Positions 18,343-26,506 of a DNA stretch of 64,000 nt are shown here, one piece after another. The stretch covers positions 744,001-808,000 of the forward strand of contig NZ_CP150629.1 of the NCBI RefSeq assembly GCF_038022665.1, given 5' to 3'. Made by a program: the position numbers and the translations under genes. Each line of letters begins with the position of its first letter. The first letter of the stretch is position 1. Below the pieces are notes generated by a model. That model worked only from the letters and a program-made list of their open reading frames with translations, ran no database searches and had not been told where the DNA came from. Origin of the DNA: Methanolobus sp. WCC4. Lineage in GTDB: Archaea; Halobacteriota; Methanosarcinia; Methanosarcinales; Methanosarcinaceae.

Positions 18343-18356
18343 CTTTTCCTCTCTTA

Positions 18357-19130
18357 TTAGTCGATTGTAACTTTCATGGGTGAATAAATTACATATACAT
18401 CAATATTGGTAGGGTAACTTTTACTGCAGTTTATAGTTCTATTATTACTATCTTCCATAACTATCTGCATCTGCAGGCTTTCATTCAGGTATCTGCCCCA
18501 TGCTTCAAAGTAGTCACTTGTGATCGATGCGTTCATCATCGAGACATTTTCATATTTGTATACTTTCTTACTTCCAGAATCTGCGGTCACCCTGGAAAGC
18601 CCGGAGCCTGATATTGAGTAAGAACCTCCGATAAGGGCAACAGGTATTACCATGACATCATTTGCAAAGGTAAAACGTGGCTCAGATACCATCACTGCTT
18701 CACCCTCTTCATATTTTGCCCATACTCCTGTATTCTCATAGGAAACAATGGTATCATGGTAGCTATTCTCTATATTCTTAACTTCGTAACCAACGGCAGA
18801 CTGCATCTCGGTGCTACCTGCGGAAGAATTCCATACCTGCAGATCAATACTGATATAGTTGTCTCCAGCTACGGACAGAGCCCCTCCGTACATTTTTAGT
18901 TCAACGGATTGAGAAGGAGCATTTCCAAAAACAACTTTGTTCATGTTCATGGCCATGACCTCAAAGCTCTGTCTTATATTCTCAGTGTGCTGCACTTCCT
19001 GCATATCTTCCAGCATGGGTACTCCAGCCACCACGATTATTCCGGTTGCGAGAACAATTATGCTTAAAATAATGCTGTAATCCACCATTTCCGATACAGC
19101 AGCATTGTCTGTGAATATATTACCTTTCAT
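18357..19130 (-). CDS. pilin-like secreted protein, cassette A gene 5 (257 aa)
   Basis: The leader DNAAVSEMVDYSIILSIIVL resembles class III signal peptides, with a hydrophobic helix followed by ~220 extracellular residues. NIRQSFEVMAMNMNKVVFG, SQSVELKMYGGALSV and YENTGVWAKYEEGEAVMVSE are matched closely in the paralogue at 23136. The VWAKY...MVS segment also matches gene 6, so genes 5 and 6 look like older paralogues. Many N-glycosylation sequons are present. It lies 14 nt upstream of gene 6 and 16 nt after gene 4. It is probably an envelope-located filament component; no enzymatic motif is seen. Confidence 0.7.
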   Translation of the reverse strand: MKGNIFTDNAAVSEMVDYSIILSIIVLATGIIVVAGVPMLEDMQEVQHTENIRQSFEVMAMNMNKVVFGNAPSQSVELKMYGGALSVAGDNYISIDLQVWNSSAGSTEMQSAVGYEVKNIENSYHDTIVSYENTGVWAKYEEGEAVMVSEPRFTFANDVMVIPVALIGGSYSISGSGLSRVTADSGSKKVYKYENVSMMNASITSDYFEAWGRYLNESLQMQIVMEDSNNRTINCSKSYPTNIDVYVIYSPMKVTID

Positions 19131-19146
19131 GCGTCCCTTCTCTATC

Positions 19147-19623
19147 TCAATGTACTTCTACCATGTTTGTGGCAGGATCATAATACAAAGCAAACTCGCT
19201 TGACCCGCTGTACAATTTAACAGATGCTACATCGACCTCATGTACCTGATAAGGCACTTTTACCCGTGTAGCATCCTTCCCATGGGATTCGAATATGATC
19301 TCATTGGTCTGGTTCGATATCTCCATTGAATATTGTTGTCCTGCAATCTCATCAGGAAGCGGTAGCTTAAAGAAAAAGCTTCCAACCTCTCCTCCCGCAC
19401 TTGTTGTTATCTGTACGGCGGTATCGATGTTTGACATCTGCAATGCTATGTCATTTCCGTGTATCTCGAACTCGTCTCTCATGATGGTATGCTCCGCTCT
19501 GTCCATCATATCGTAGAAAGAACTTATCACGACCATCATGGTTATTATCGTGATGGATAATGTCAATATGAAGCCCACTGAGATGGATACTGCTCTCTCG
19601 TCATCCTTGAATTTCCGGATCAT
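19147..19623 (-). CDS. pilin-like secreted protein, cassette A gene 4 (158 aa)
   Basis: The N-terminus KDDERAVSISVGFILTLSI is the most pilin-like of the cassette: a charged leader, A|VS, then a glycine-containing helix much like haloarchaeal PilA pilins. The ~120-residue remainder includes RAEHTIMRDEFEIHGNDIAL, nearly identical in the paralogue at 23928 (EQTVMRDEFEIHANDIAV). Its ATG overlaps the stop of gene 3 by 4 nt, indicating translational coupling. The size and signal suggest a major or minor pilin, an inference from architecture. Confidence 0.75.
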   Translation of the reverse strand: MIRKFKDDERAVSISVGFILTLSITIITMMVVISSFYDMMDRAEHTIMRDEFEIHGNDIALQMSNIDTAVQITTSAGGEVGSFFFKLPLPDEIAGQQYSMEISNQTNEIIFESHGKDATRVKVPYQVHEVDVASVKLYSGSSEFALYYDPATNMVEVH

Positions 19624-20483
19624 ATATGCCCCTTCGGTAAAGTAATCGGTATTGTCGCGTTGACCTCAAGGTGTCCGTTCTTGTTCAGCTTCATTGTGCT
19701 TTCAACAACATGGATTCTCTCGGCGTAGTACGAATCACCGTTGCGAAGGCCTCCTTCCATACGGAAGGTGCCCATGGAATCACTTCCGTTCATGAACGTG
19801 AGGCTGTATATTTGATTTGCTGTCTGGTTGTTGAAGTAGAACTCAAAGGAGTTATTTCCGTTAATCTCATTTCCTGTGATGTTAAGGTTGTAGATTGTAT
19901 CGCTATTATTCCAATAATGTGGTAAATTGTTGTTGTCATAGACGGTGACATTAACATTACCACTCGAGTTGAAGATACTGGCTAGCCATATTCTACTACC
20001 TGATTGGTTATTGGCCTCTATTGTTAACTTACTTGATTCATTCCCAAGGGTTGATGCGTTCAATTCAAATAAATTAAATCTATCAGTATGATTTATTCTT
20101 TCAACTACGATCCAGTTGTCGTTTCCATCAACAAGACCATTTTCAGTGAAGTAGGGATTCTGTAATGTGCCTGTATCAAGAGTACATATAAATCCTGAGA
20201 GTGAATAGCTCTTTATCATTTTTTCGGAGTAGTTTGCCATGTAGGCATTGAAAGCTGTAGTGTTAGCTCCGTAATTTGAGTCTGCATAGGCTTTCTCATG
20301 AGCTTCAATGGTGCTGTCAACAACATTCGAATAATCAAAGACATTTGTCTCGATACTGGACTCTGAGGCGGTGTTACTCGCATAGACTATGTTGTTAAGC
20401 ATGACAGTCAGGACTACGATACCTATGGCGATGATGAAACCGGATATCAATATGATCTGCCCTGATTCGTCTATTCTTTTCAT
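19620..20483 (-). CDS. pilin-like secreted protein, cassette A gene 3 (287 aa)
   Basis: DESGQIILISGFIIAIGIVV gives a G|Q processing site and hydrophobic helix, like Q-starting class III substrates of methanogens. VLTVMLNNIVYASNTASESS follows and is conserved in the paralogue at 24404 (VLTIMLNNVIYASNIASESS). The distal part is asparagine- and serine-rich with many glycosylation sequons and reads as beta-structured. It ends in ...PITLPKGHI, like the paralogue's ...PISLPGRIS. The gene overlaps gene 4 by 4 nt and lies 12 nt after gene 2. The function is unknown beyond a probable surface location. Confidence 0.7.
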   Translation of the reverse strand: MKRIDESGQIILISGFIIAIGIVVLTVMLNNIVYASNTASESSIETNVFDYSNVVDSTIEAHEKAYADSNYGANTTAFNAYMANYSEKMIKSYSLSGFICTLDTGTLQNPYFTENGLVDGNDNWIVVERINHTDRFNLFELNASTLGNESSKLTIEANNQSGSRIWLASIFNSSGNVNVTVYDNNNLPHYWNNSDTIYNLNITGNEINGNNSFEFYFNNQTANQIYSLTFMNGSDSMGTFRMEGGLRNGDSYYAERIHVVESTMKLNKNGHLEVNATIPITLPKGHI

Positions 20484-20495
20484 GTTAACACCTGG

Positions 20496-21107
20496 TTACA
20501 TTCTCCACAAAGTCAGTTTCACGTCAATGAGGTTATAGAAATCCGTACTCTTATCAGCATCAGGTATGCCTGTGGTGTATTGGAATTGGGTTGGATTTGA
20601 CATGTCTGAATTTGACAGTAATACCCTTCGGGATACAACAACTGCATTATCCGAAGGCTCTCCGTTGAAAATGTAGGGAAGGGTCATGATACTCCCTGTA
20701 TCACTGATCATGGCAAATTCGACATTGTGTGCAATACCTTTGGGCGTAATGATGTCCATCAAAATATTTGCAGTCGAGCTACCTGTAAGGATGCTGTTCT
20801 CTTCAGATACATAATCGGTAGAGTTCCATGCGTATTCTTCCCCATTCCAGTTCAGTATGTCATCCTTGAGGCTGGAATTCTGTCCGGAAGTGCTGTGGTC
20901 CAGTACAGAGAGCATATCCTGTGCCAGGGTCTGAAGCTGTGCCTCTATGTGTGCGTTTGCAGTAGAAGATGTAAGTGGAGTAAGTGAAGTCGCCTGTACC
21001 GTGAAAACTATAACTCCTGTGATAAGGATGAGGGTTATCAAAGATTCCAGGGTGTGTAGCTGGGCTGATGTATCGGTTTTTATCCTGCGTGGTGATTTTC
21101 CGTCCAT
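20496..21107 (-). CDS. pilin-like secreted protein, cassette A gene 2 (203 aa)
   Basis: A basic leader RRIKTD is followed by TSAQLHTLESLITLILITGV, with A|Q as the likely class III cleavage site and a glutamate a few residues in, as in type IV pilins. The block TSSTANAHIEAQLQT is identical in the paralogue at 25285, as are GIAHNV, PYI.NG.PSDNAV and the terminal LTLWRM/MTLWRM. Such a perfectly kept block after the helix suggests a conserved interaction surface. It starts 3 nt after gene 1 and is part of the same operon. Confidence 0.75.
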   Translation of the reverse strand: MDGKSPRRIKTDTSAQLHTLESLITLILITGVIVFTVQATSLTPLTSSTANAHIEAQLQTLAQDMLSVLDHSTSGQNSSLKDDILNWNGEEYAWNSTDYVSEENSILTGSSTANILMDIITPKGIAHNVEFAMISDTGSIMTLPYIFNGEPSDNAVVVSRRVLLSNSDMSNPTQFQYTTGIPDADKSTDFYNLIDVKLTLWRM

Positions 21108-21110
21108 CTA

Positions 21111-21587
21111 TTACCACACCCTCACGAATAATGTTGCCTGGACTTTATCTCCTGTGCTTTCATTTTCTACCAGCACGATCCGTTTTGTCTGGCCAATATT
21201 CCCCTGTAAGGGCAAAGGTTTACCTGCGGAATGATCAATACTTCCTGCTGTAATGTTCTGCATTGTGATATTGAGTTCATAGGTAAGGAATGAGCTATTC
21301 ATACCATAGTGGTCGATAGTGCCTTCATAATTTGCATTCATCTGGGTGAAAAAGTTGTCAACCTTTTTACTGTTAAGCAGATTTGGTGTCCGGGGGTTCC
21401 CCGCACTCGTGCTTTGTTCTATCACATTTGTCGATATCCTGTCAGCGATCAACGTGACTTCGTCTGAGTTGGACTGGAAAGGGGTGAAAAGCCCTGCCGT
21501 ATATGAGAATACAAATATCACACTTGTAAGGAAGATAGCGATGCCTATTAGATAATCTATATGCATCTGTCCATGGTCATCTCGCAT
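21111..21587 (-). CDS. pilin-like secreted protein, cassette A gene 1 (158 aa)
   Basis: First gene of cassette A. DDHGQMHIDYLIGIAIFLTS gives a predicted G|Q cut and an acidic residue at mature position 5, the classic pilin pattern. TAGLFTPFQSNSDEVTLIAD is almost identical in the paralogue at 25902. The C-terminal GQTKRIVLVEN and FVRVW also match. A TATA box lies ~28 nt before the ATG, implying a very short or absent 5' leader. A surface filament subunit is likely, based on signal type and context. Confidence 0.75.
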   Translation of the reverse strand: MRDDHGQMHIDYLIGIAIFLTSVIFVFSYTAGLFTPFQSNSDEVTLIADRISTNVIEQSTSAGNPRTPNLLNSKKVDNFFTQMNANYEGTIDHYGMNSSFLTYELNITMQNITAGSIDHSAGKPLPLQGNIGQTKRIVLVENESTGDKVQATLFVRVW

Positions 21588-21611
21588 AATACCACATATA
21601 ATATAATCAAG

Positions 21612-21625
21612 TTATTATATAAAAA
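21612..21625 (-). promoter_or_regulatory. promoter of pilin-like cassette A
   Basis: The forward-strand string TTATTATATAAAAA occurs here and, identically, before cassette B at 26394-26407. On the minus strand it gives TTTTTATATAATAA. In both copies it lies the same distance (~25 nt) upstream of the first ATG, so each cassette carries its own near-leaderless promoter. Confidence 0.7.
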
Positions 21626-21657
21626 GTGATTGTAAATTACTTGGTTTCTGTTCTCAT

Positions 21658-23109
21658 TTAATTCAATGTCGCCACAAGGTCATTTCGGCTCACATGAAGA
21701 TAGGTGATACTTCCTGGCATTCCGTCATAGTATAATGTAAGGGTTGATTCATCGTAATCCACTGGATCGGATTTTCCAGGCTGCTGGAGATTGAACACTA
21801 CTGATCCCTCCATTGTGAGAAGTTTGAGGTAGTGTTGTGTAAGATCATACAATGCAACATCCTCTCCGCCCGTGTAATCGACATCCGGTGCTATACTGAT
21901 TGATGTATTGTTTGCCCATGAGAAATCACTGCTCTCTTCATAATTGAGTGTCAATGTTGTGGACAGGAGATCAACCGTGGCAGACTGGTCCTCTTTCGTA
22001 CCATCAACTGTGAATTCACTGTTCCCCTGCCATGTTTCTGTCCCTCCTCCCGGAGCAAGGTCTACGTATACAAGACCGATCTCTAGCTGGTTAGCACCAC
22101 CTTTCTTCGCAAGTGTGTATGTCAATGTCTTTGTCCCTGAAGTGGCAGTTATCTCATAGTTACTTGGGTTCAGTCCCTGTGAGGCCCTTGCTTCAAGGTC
22201 GATTGAGAAGTTGTAGATGGGTGCAGGGTTGTCCTGATTTACAGCACCTATCTTGAAAGCAGATTTGAGTGTATCCTTGCCCATCGCAGGTATCACTTCT
22301 AGCTCAATAACTGCAGTCTCATTCGTATCGTCGGTTACTGCACTGGCATAAGCCAGGGAATTTGCATAATCCGCCCATGCATTGTAGAACTCGCTTTTAA
22401 TGTAAATGATCACTTTGTCGGATGTAAGGGGGTTGGTTCTTCTTGAATCTGTGGCAGGGTCAGGATATAGAACTACCGGCATATTGTCTGAGCTAACTGT
22501 AACAGCAACATCAGATATGCCGCTGGATGTTGCATCTCCTTCTATTCTCATTACCGGTAGTGTAAGTGTTTCCCCATTATAGTGGAATTCCGGTGGAGAT
22601 ATCATCACAGACTTCCCATTTGGATATTTGGACCAGACTCCTCCTCCCTCGTAACCTATAACTCTGTCATCATTGGTGAAAACGATGCTTCCCATAGATG
22701 AATTGAATTCATTCATGCCTGTTTCGTTGGTATACGAGTTCCAGCTTCTCCATCTGTATCTGTTGTTCTTGAAGCTGCTATACCATGAGGCATCCATATC
22801 GACAGAAATAATGACGATCTGGCTTTCATTGTAAGATGCATTGTCACCGTTGACCTGTATGTCCCCATCCATCATAGAGAATGATGTTGTCTGGCTTGGT
22901 GATTCCCCGAGTGCCACCTTACTGGTCCTGGAATCGAACACTGTAAAGGCCTGCTCGACCTTCTGGGCATTTGCCATATCTTCCATCTCGTATATCGTCG
23001 GTACACCGTAAAGGAAGATCACACTTATCGATGTGATAGTGAGCGCAAGTATCACTATCATTCCCATTAGTGCTGAAACGGCTTTTTCTGATACAAGGAA
23101 CTCTTTCAT
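21658..23109 (-). CDS. pilin-like secreted protein, cassette B gene 6 (483 aa)
   Basis: Paralogue of the gene at 16813. The N-terminus VSEKAVSALMGMIVILALTI has the A|VS class III pattern and a membrane helix. AQKVEQAFTVFDSRTSKVAL is shared nearly word for word with the A copy (QKVEQAFTVLDSRTSKASL), and so is YEGGGVWSKYPNGKSVMISP. A long extracellular region follows, ending with LTQHYLKLLTMEGS and TYLHVSRNDLVATLN. It closes cassette B; 70 nt further on, cassette A begins with its own promoter. Its size and end position suggest a tip or adhesin-like component, but that is inference. Confidence 0.7.
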   Translation of the reverse strand: MKEFLVSEKAVSALMGMIVILALTITSISVIFLYGVPTIYEMEDMANAQKVEQAFTVFDSRTSKVALGESPSQTTSFSMMDGDIQVNGDNASYNESQIVIISVDMDASWYSSFKNNRYRWRSWNSYTNETGMNEFNSSMGSIVFTNDDRVIGYEGGGVWSKYPNGKSVMISPPEFHYNGETLTLPVMRIEGDATSSGISDVAVTVSSDNMPVVLYPDPATDSRRTNPLTSDKVIIYIKSEFYNAWADYANSLAYASAVTDDTNETAVIELEVIPAMGKDTLKSAFKIGAVNQDNPAPIYNFSIDLEARASQGLNPSNYEITATSGTKTLTYTLAKKGGANQLEIGLVYVDLAPGGGTETWQGNSEFTVDGTKEDQSATVDLLSTTLTLNYEESSDFSWANNTSISIAPDVDYTGGEDVALYDLTQHYLKLLTMEGSVVFNLQQPGKSDPVDYDESTLTLYYDGMPGSITYLHVSRNDLVATLN

Positions 23110-23135
23110 GATATGGCCTCTAATTGACTATCTTT

Positions 23136-23918
23136 TCACTCAATGCTAATGCTCATCGGGGAAACTGTTACCAGTACGTCTATGTTCTGGCTGTAGTTCT
23201 TCTCCATACTCACAGTCTGTGTAGTTGTATTGATGTTTGTTTGCTGCATGCCAATTGAATCACTTAGATATCTCTCCCAGGCTTCGTAATACTCGCTGGA
23301 TATTGTCATTTCGACCCTGGATACATTCTCAAATCTTTCTACTGCAAGCTGCCCGCCTTCTGATATCACTCTTATCAGTCCTGAACCTGACACTCCGTCC
23401 ACCCCTGTGATGGTGACCATGGGTATGACCATTGAACTGTTGTCGTACGTAATGATGGGCTTGGTGATCATCACCGATCTACCTGGTGGGTATCTGGCCC
23501 ATGTTCCTGTATTCTCATAGGCTATTGTGGTATCCTTGTATTCGTTCTGTATCATGCGTAATTGCTTCTCGTAGGAAACGGTTTCAGTGGCTGCTGTCGT
23601 ATCGTTCCACTTATCCATGGTGATGTTCATGTAGCTATCACCGGTGATGTATACTCCGCCGCCATACATCTTCAGCTCGACGGATTGTGATGGTGCCTTG
23701 CCTGACGCTATCTTGTTCATGTTAGGAGCAAGTACGGAGAAACTCTGTTTGATATTCTCAATGTGCCCTGATTCTTTCATATGTTCGATAAGGGGGTATC
23801 CTGCAAGGCCGATGACACTTATAGCCAGAAGCATTATTCCAAGCGTGATGACGAAATCGACTACTTCGGTGAGTGCATCTTCGGAAGTGAATATGTCCCT
23901 GTTTCCTGTCCTTCTCAT
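23136..23918 (-). CDS. pilin-like secreted protein, cassette B gene 5 (260 aa)
   Basis: TSEDALTEVVDFVITLGIML is the leader and start of the helix; the A|L junction is less canonical than in its siblings. NIKQSFSVLAPNMNKIASGK, SQSVELKMYGGGVYITGDSY and YENTGTWARYPPGRSVMITK align with the A copy at 18357. The ending NIDVLVTVSPMSISIE matches NIDVYVIYSPMKVTID. It lies 26 nt upstream of gene 6. It is a probable envelope protein; no enzymatic motif is visible. Confidence 0.7.
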   Translation of the reverse strand: MRRTGNRDIFTSEDALTEVVDFVITLGIMLLAISVIGLAGYPLIEHMKESGHIENIKQSFSVLAPNMNKIASGKAPSQSVELKMYGGGVYITGDSYMNITMDKWNDTTAATETVSYEKQLRMIQNEYKDTTIAYENTGTWARYPPGRSVMITKPIITYDNSSMVIPMVTITGVDGVSGSGLIRVISEGGQLAVERFENVSRVEMTISSEYYEAWERYLSDSIGMQQTNINTTTQTVSMEKNYSQNIDVLVTVSPMSISIE

Positions 23919-23927
23919 TTCAGTTCC

Positions 23928-24407
23928 TCAGGATATTATTATGGCATTGTTGCCGGAGTCGTATTGTATGGTATACTCTCCCTTCGGGCTTTGTAATGTA
24001 GTTGAAAACAGCACTGTGTTCTCTGTATAGTAGGGTACTTTTACCATTGTCTCATCCCTGCCCTGTGAAACGAACACGATATCTTTCGTACTGTTATCGA
24101 ACCCAATCGAATACGGCTTCCCGGCTATCCTTTCAGGAAGAGATAGCTCATATTCCAGTTCGCCGATATCTGACCCGGAGCTGGTGGCAGTTCCAACCAT
24201 TGTATCAATGGTTGCGATACGTACTGCTATATCATTGGCATGTATCTCGAACTCGTCTCTCATGACCGTTTGTTCTGCTGTGTTCATCAGGGAATAGAAT
24301 GAACTGAGTATCGTTACCAATATGATAACGGTGATCGAGAATGTGAGGATGAATCCCACTGTGATGGATACTGCGCTGTCATCCTCTTTCAGGCTACGTA
24401 ACTTCAT
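23928..24407 (-). CDS. pilin-like secreted protein, cassette B gene 4 (159 aa)
   Basis: KEDDSAVSITVGFILTFSIT is a textbook archaeal pilin leader and helix with an A|VS cut. MRDEFEIHANDIAVRIATID is the best conserved block relative to the A copy at 19147. The ATG overlaps the gene 3 stop by 4 nt, exactly as in cassette A, so gene order and junction type survived the duplication. Position 9 nt before gene 5 supports one transcript. Confidence 0.75.
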   Translation of the reverse strand: MKLRSLKEDDSAVSITVGFILTFSITVIILVTILSSFYSLMNTAEQTVMRDEFEIHANDIAVRIATIDTMVGTATSSGSDIGELEYELSLPERIAGKPYSIGFDNSTKDIVFVSQGRDETMVKVPYYTENTVLFSTTLQSPKGEYTIQYDSGNNAIIIS

Positions 24408-25264
24408 GATATCCTCCCCGGTAAAGATATTGGAAGGCTGCGTGTGATACTCATGTCACTGGAATGCATGGTGACTGTAGGATTCGCAACAAAGTACCTA
24501 GCGAACATGAAAGGTTCCCCTGTTGTGAGGTTGCCTGAGAAAGTACAGTATGCTGCAGCATTACTTCCTCCGAGCACGTTGATGGAATAATCATTACCTT
24601 CTGTATAATCGTCAAAATCAAAACCCACTGACGTACTATTGTCAATCAGTTCGCCTATTATGTCTATCTGCGTGAGGCTCATCTCTCTTTGCTCGATAAC
24701 TGATGACAGACCGTCTGTAACAGTGATGTTCACACTTCCGCTGGAGTTGTAGAGTTCAATGGACCAGAGGAGCCCTGTACTATTGGTTGCAGTGATCATC
24801 AGGCTGTTAGAGCTGTTCCCCAGTTTGGATACATTGCTGATCTCCATCAGGAATGTATTGGTGATATTGACATTGCTGACGATGGTCCAGTCATCTTCTC
24901 CACTGGCAAGACCATTCTGTGTCATGTATGCCTCATAAAGTGCGTAGTCCTCGAAATTGAATGTATGTCCTGTGATGGCATAGCTCTTAGAAGCCGTTTC
25001 AGCATAGGCTTCCAGTTCCTGTTCGAATGTACTGTTATCAAAAGGACCGCTTTCAGTAGCGGACTGGTATGCATTCTCGTATGCCTGTGTTGTCATCTCA
25101 AGGCCATTGGAGATATCGTAGCGTGCAGTATCAATGCTTGACTCCGATGCAATGTTACTTGCATATATCACATTGTTCAACATGATGGTGAGTACTACTA
25201 TTCCTACACCTATTGCAAATCCTGCAAGGAGTAATAATTGTGCACTGTCATCAGGTCTTTTCAT
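24404..25264 (-). CDS. pilin-like secreted protein, cassette B gene 3 (286 aa)
   Basis: DDSAQLLLLAGFAIGVGIVV gives an A|Q class III site. LNNVIYASNIASESSIDTAR follows, matching the A copy at 19620. The distal domain carries many N-x-S/T sequons (for example FNSSGSVNIT-type stretches in both copies). Divergence is high outside the N-terminal ~60 residues, so the exposed part evolves faster than the filament-core part. The gene overlaps gene 4 by 4 nt. Confidence 0.7.
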   Translation of the reverse strand: MKRPDDSAQLLLLAGFAIGVGIVVLTIMLNNVIYASNIASESSIDTARYDISNGLEMTTQAYENAYQSATESGPFDNSTFEQELEAYAETASKSYAITGHTFNFEDYALYEAYMTQNGLASGEDDWTIVSNVNITNTFLMEISNVSKLGNSSNSLMITATNSTGLLWSIELYNSSGSVNITVTDGLSSVIEQREMSLTQIDIIGELIDNSTSVGFDFDDYTEGNDYSINVLGGSNAAAYCTFSGNLTTGEPFMFARYFVANPTVTMHSSDMSITRSLPISLPGRIS

Positions 25265-25284
25265 TTTTTCACGCTCCAGTGTTC

Positions 25285-25899
25285 CTACATTCTCCAGAGT
25301 GTCATTTTGACATTGACTATATTATAGAAGCCACTGCTGTTATCTGCATCAGGTATTCCTGTATTCGTCATGAATATCGATGCGTTACCGATATCATTCT
25401 CTGAAAGGACTACTTTTTTTGAGACTATTACTGCATTATCTGACGGATCACCATTGTAGATATAAGGCCGTGTGATAGTCACTCCGTCATCACTGACCCA
25501 TGTGAAATGTACATTGTGCGCTATTCCTCTGGGGATGGCAATGAATTCGAACATCTCTGCGAGTGAACTGTTGGTGAGTGTTATGTTATTTGAATCCCTT
25601 GAATCATATGCAGTGCCGTTCCATACGTATTCGATGCCGTCCCAGTTCATGACATCATCCTTCAGGTCAGAGTCATGACTGAGCCCTGTATAAGAAAGGA
25701 CGTTAAGCATGTCCTGGCCCATGGTCTGTAACTGGGCCTCTATGTGTGCATTAGCTGTAGATGATGTAAGGGGTGTGAGGGATGTAGCCTCCACTGCAAA
25801 TACTATCACTCCTACCATGATAAGTGAAGCCATTACAGCTTCGAGTGAATGCATCTGGCCACAGGTGTCCAGCTTATTTGAAAAGATACCTTTGAACAT
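25285..25899 (-). CDS. pilin-like secreted protein, cassette B gene 2 (about 204 aa)
   Basis: I chose the ATG at 25899 (MFKGIFSNKLDTCGQMHSLE), 2 nt after the gene 1 stop, because the A copy has the same junction; a GTG at 25908 is the alternative. G|QMHSLEAVMASLIMVGVI is the predicted cleavage site and helix. TSSTANAHIEAQLQT is identical to the A copy, and the protein ends in MTLWRM. The single cysteine sits in the leader. It is part of the same operon as genes 1 and 3-6. Confidence 0.72.
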   Translation of the reverse strand: MFKGIFSNKLDTCGQMHSLEAVMASLIMVGVIVFAVEATSLTPLTSSTANAHIEAQLQTMGQDMLNVLSYTGLSHDSDLKDDVMNWDGIEYVWNGTAYDSRDSNNITLTNSSLAEMFEFIAIPRGIAHNVHFTWVSDDGVTITRPYIYNGDPSDNAVIVSKKVVLSENDIGNASIFMTNTGIPDADNSSGFYNIVNVKMTLWRM

Positions 25900-25901
25900 T
25901 G

Positions 25902-26369
25902 TTACCACACCCTGAATGAGATGATGGCTGTCTCTCTGGCACCAGTGTCGGTATATCTCAACAGGACCACTCTTTTTGTCTGTCCGATATTAACACCCGA
26001 TGGCATTTTCTTCCCTGCCATATTGATGGTCCCCGTTTCGTTCTCAAGTGTCACATTGAGGTCATATGTGATGTAGGATCCTTTCATACCCAGGTCAGTG
26101 ATGGTATTTTCATAGTTGGTATCAAGTTCCGTAAGGAATGTATCTACCTTTGTACTGTTCACCATGTTTGGGACGTTCTCATCACCTTCACTGAGTATCT
26201 TTTCTACAAGGACGAGTGATGTCCTGTCGGCAACAAGGGTAACTTCATCTGAGTTGGACTGGAAAGGTGTGAATATCCCTGCAGTATAGTTGAACACAAA
26301 AGCAATTGCAAACAGGAAAATAGTGATGCTGATAAGATAATCTATAGTGATCTGTCCTTTGTTATCCAT
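25902..26369 (-). CDS. pilin-like secreted protein, cassette B gene 1 (155 aa)
   Basis: The first gene of the whole array. DNKGQITIDYLISITIFLFA has a G|Q cut and Asp at mature position 5, matching the Q-x-x-x-[DE] start of methanogen class III substrates. YTAGIFTPFQSNSDEVTLVA is shared with the A copy at 21111. A GAGGG lies before the ATG, and the TATA box is ~28 nt upstream, so the leader is very short. It is divergent from mre11 (137-nt gap). Confidence 0.75.
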   Translation of the reverse strand: MDNKGQITIDYLISITIFLFAIAFVFNYTAGIFTPFQSNSDEVTLVADRTSLVLVEKILSEGDENVPNMVNSTKVDTFLTELDTNYENTITDLGMKGSYITYDLNVTLENETGTINMAGKKMPSGVNIGQTKRVVLLRYTDTGARETAIISFRVW

Positions 26370-26393
26370 GATGCCCTCTGTATTATTAGGTCT

Positions 26394-26407
26394 TTATTAT
26401 ATAAAAA
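26394..26407 (-). promoter_or_regulatory. promoter of pilin-like cassette B
   Basis: The same 14-mer as before cassette A (TTATTATATAAAAA on the forward strand), 25 nt from the first ATG. The following A/T-rich, TGTAA-containing bases also resemble those at cassette A, so the promoter was duplicated with the genes. Confidence 0.7.
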
Positions 26408-26506
26408 ATAAATGTAATAATCTCTCTATACAATATGGCTGTGGCAATGTGCCACTCCCATTCATACCAAACAATTAAAAATCACGAAAACATATGATAA
26501 TCCCTG

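Noticed and set aside
16813-26369. archaellum (fla/arl) operon
   Set aside because: No FlaH, FlaI, FlaJ or other accessory archaellum genes are present, and the proteins are not archaellin-like beyond the class III leader.
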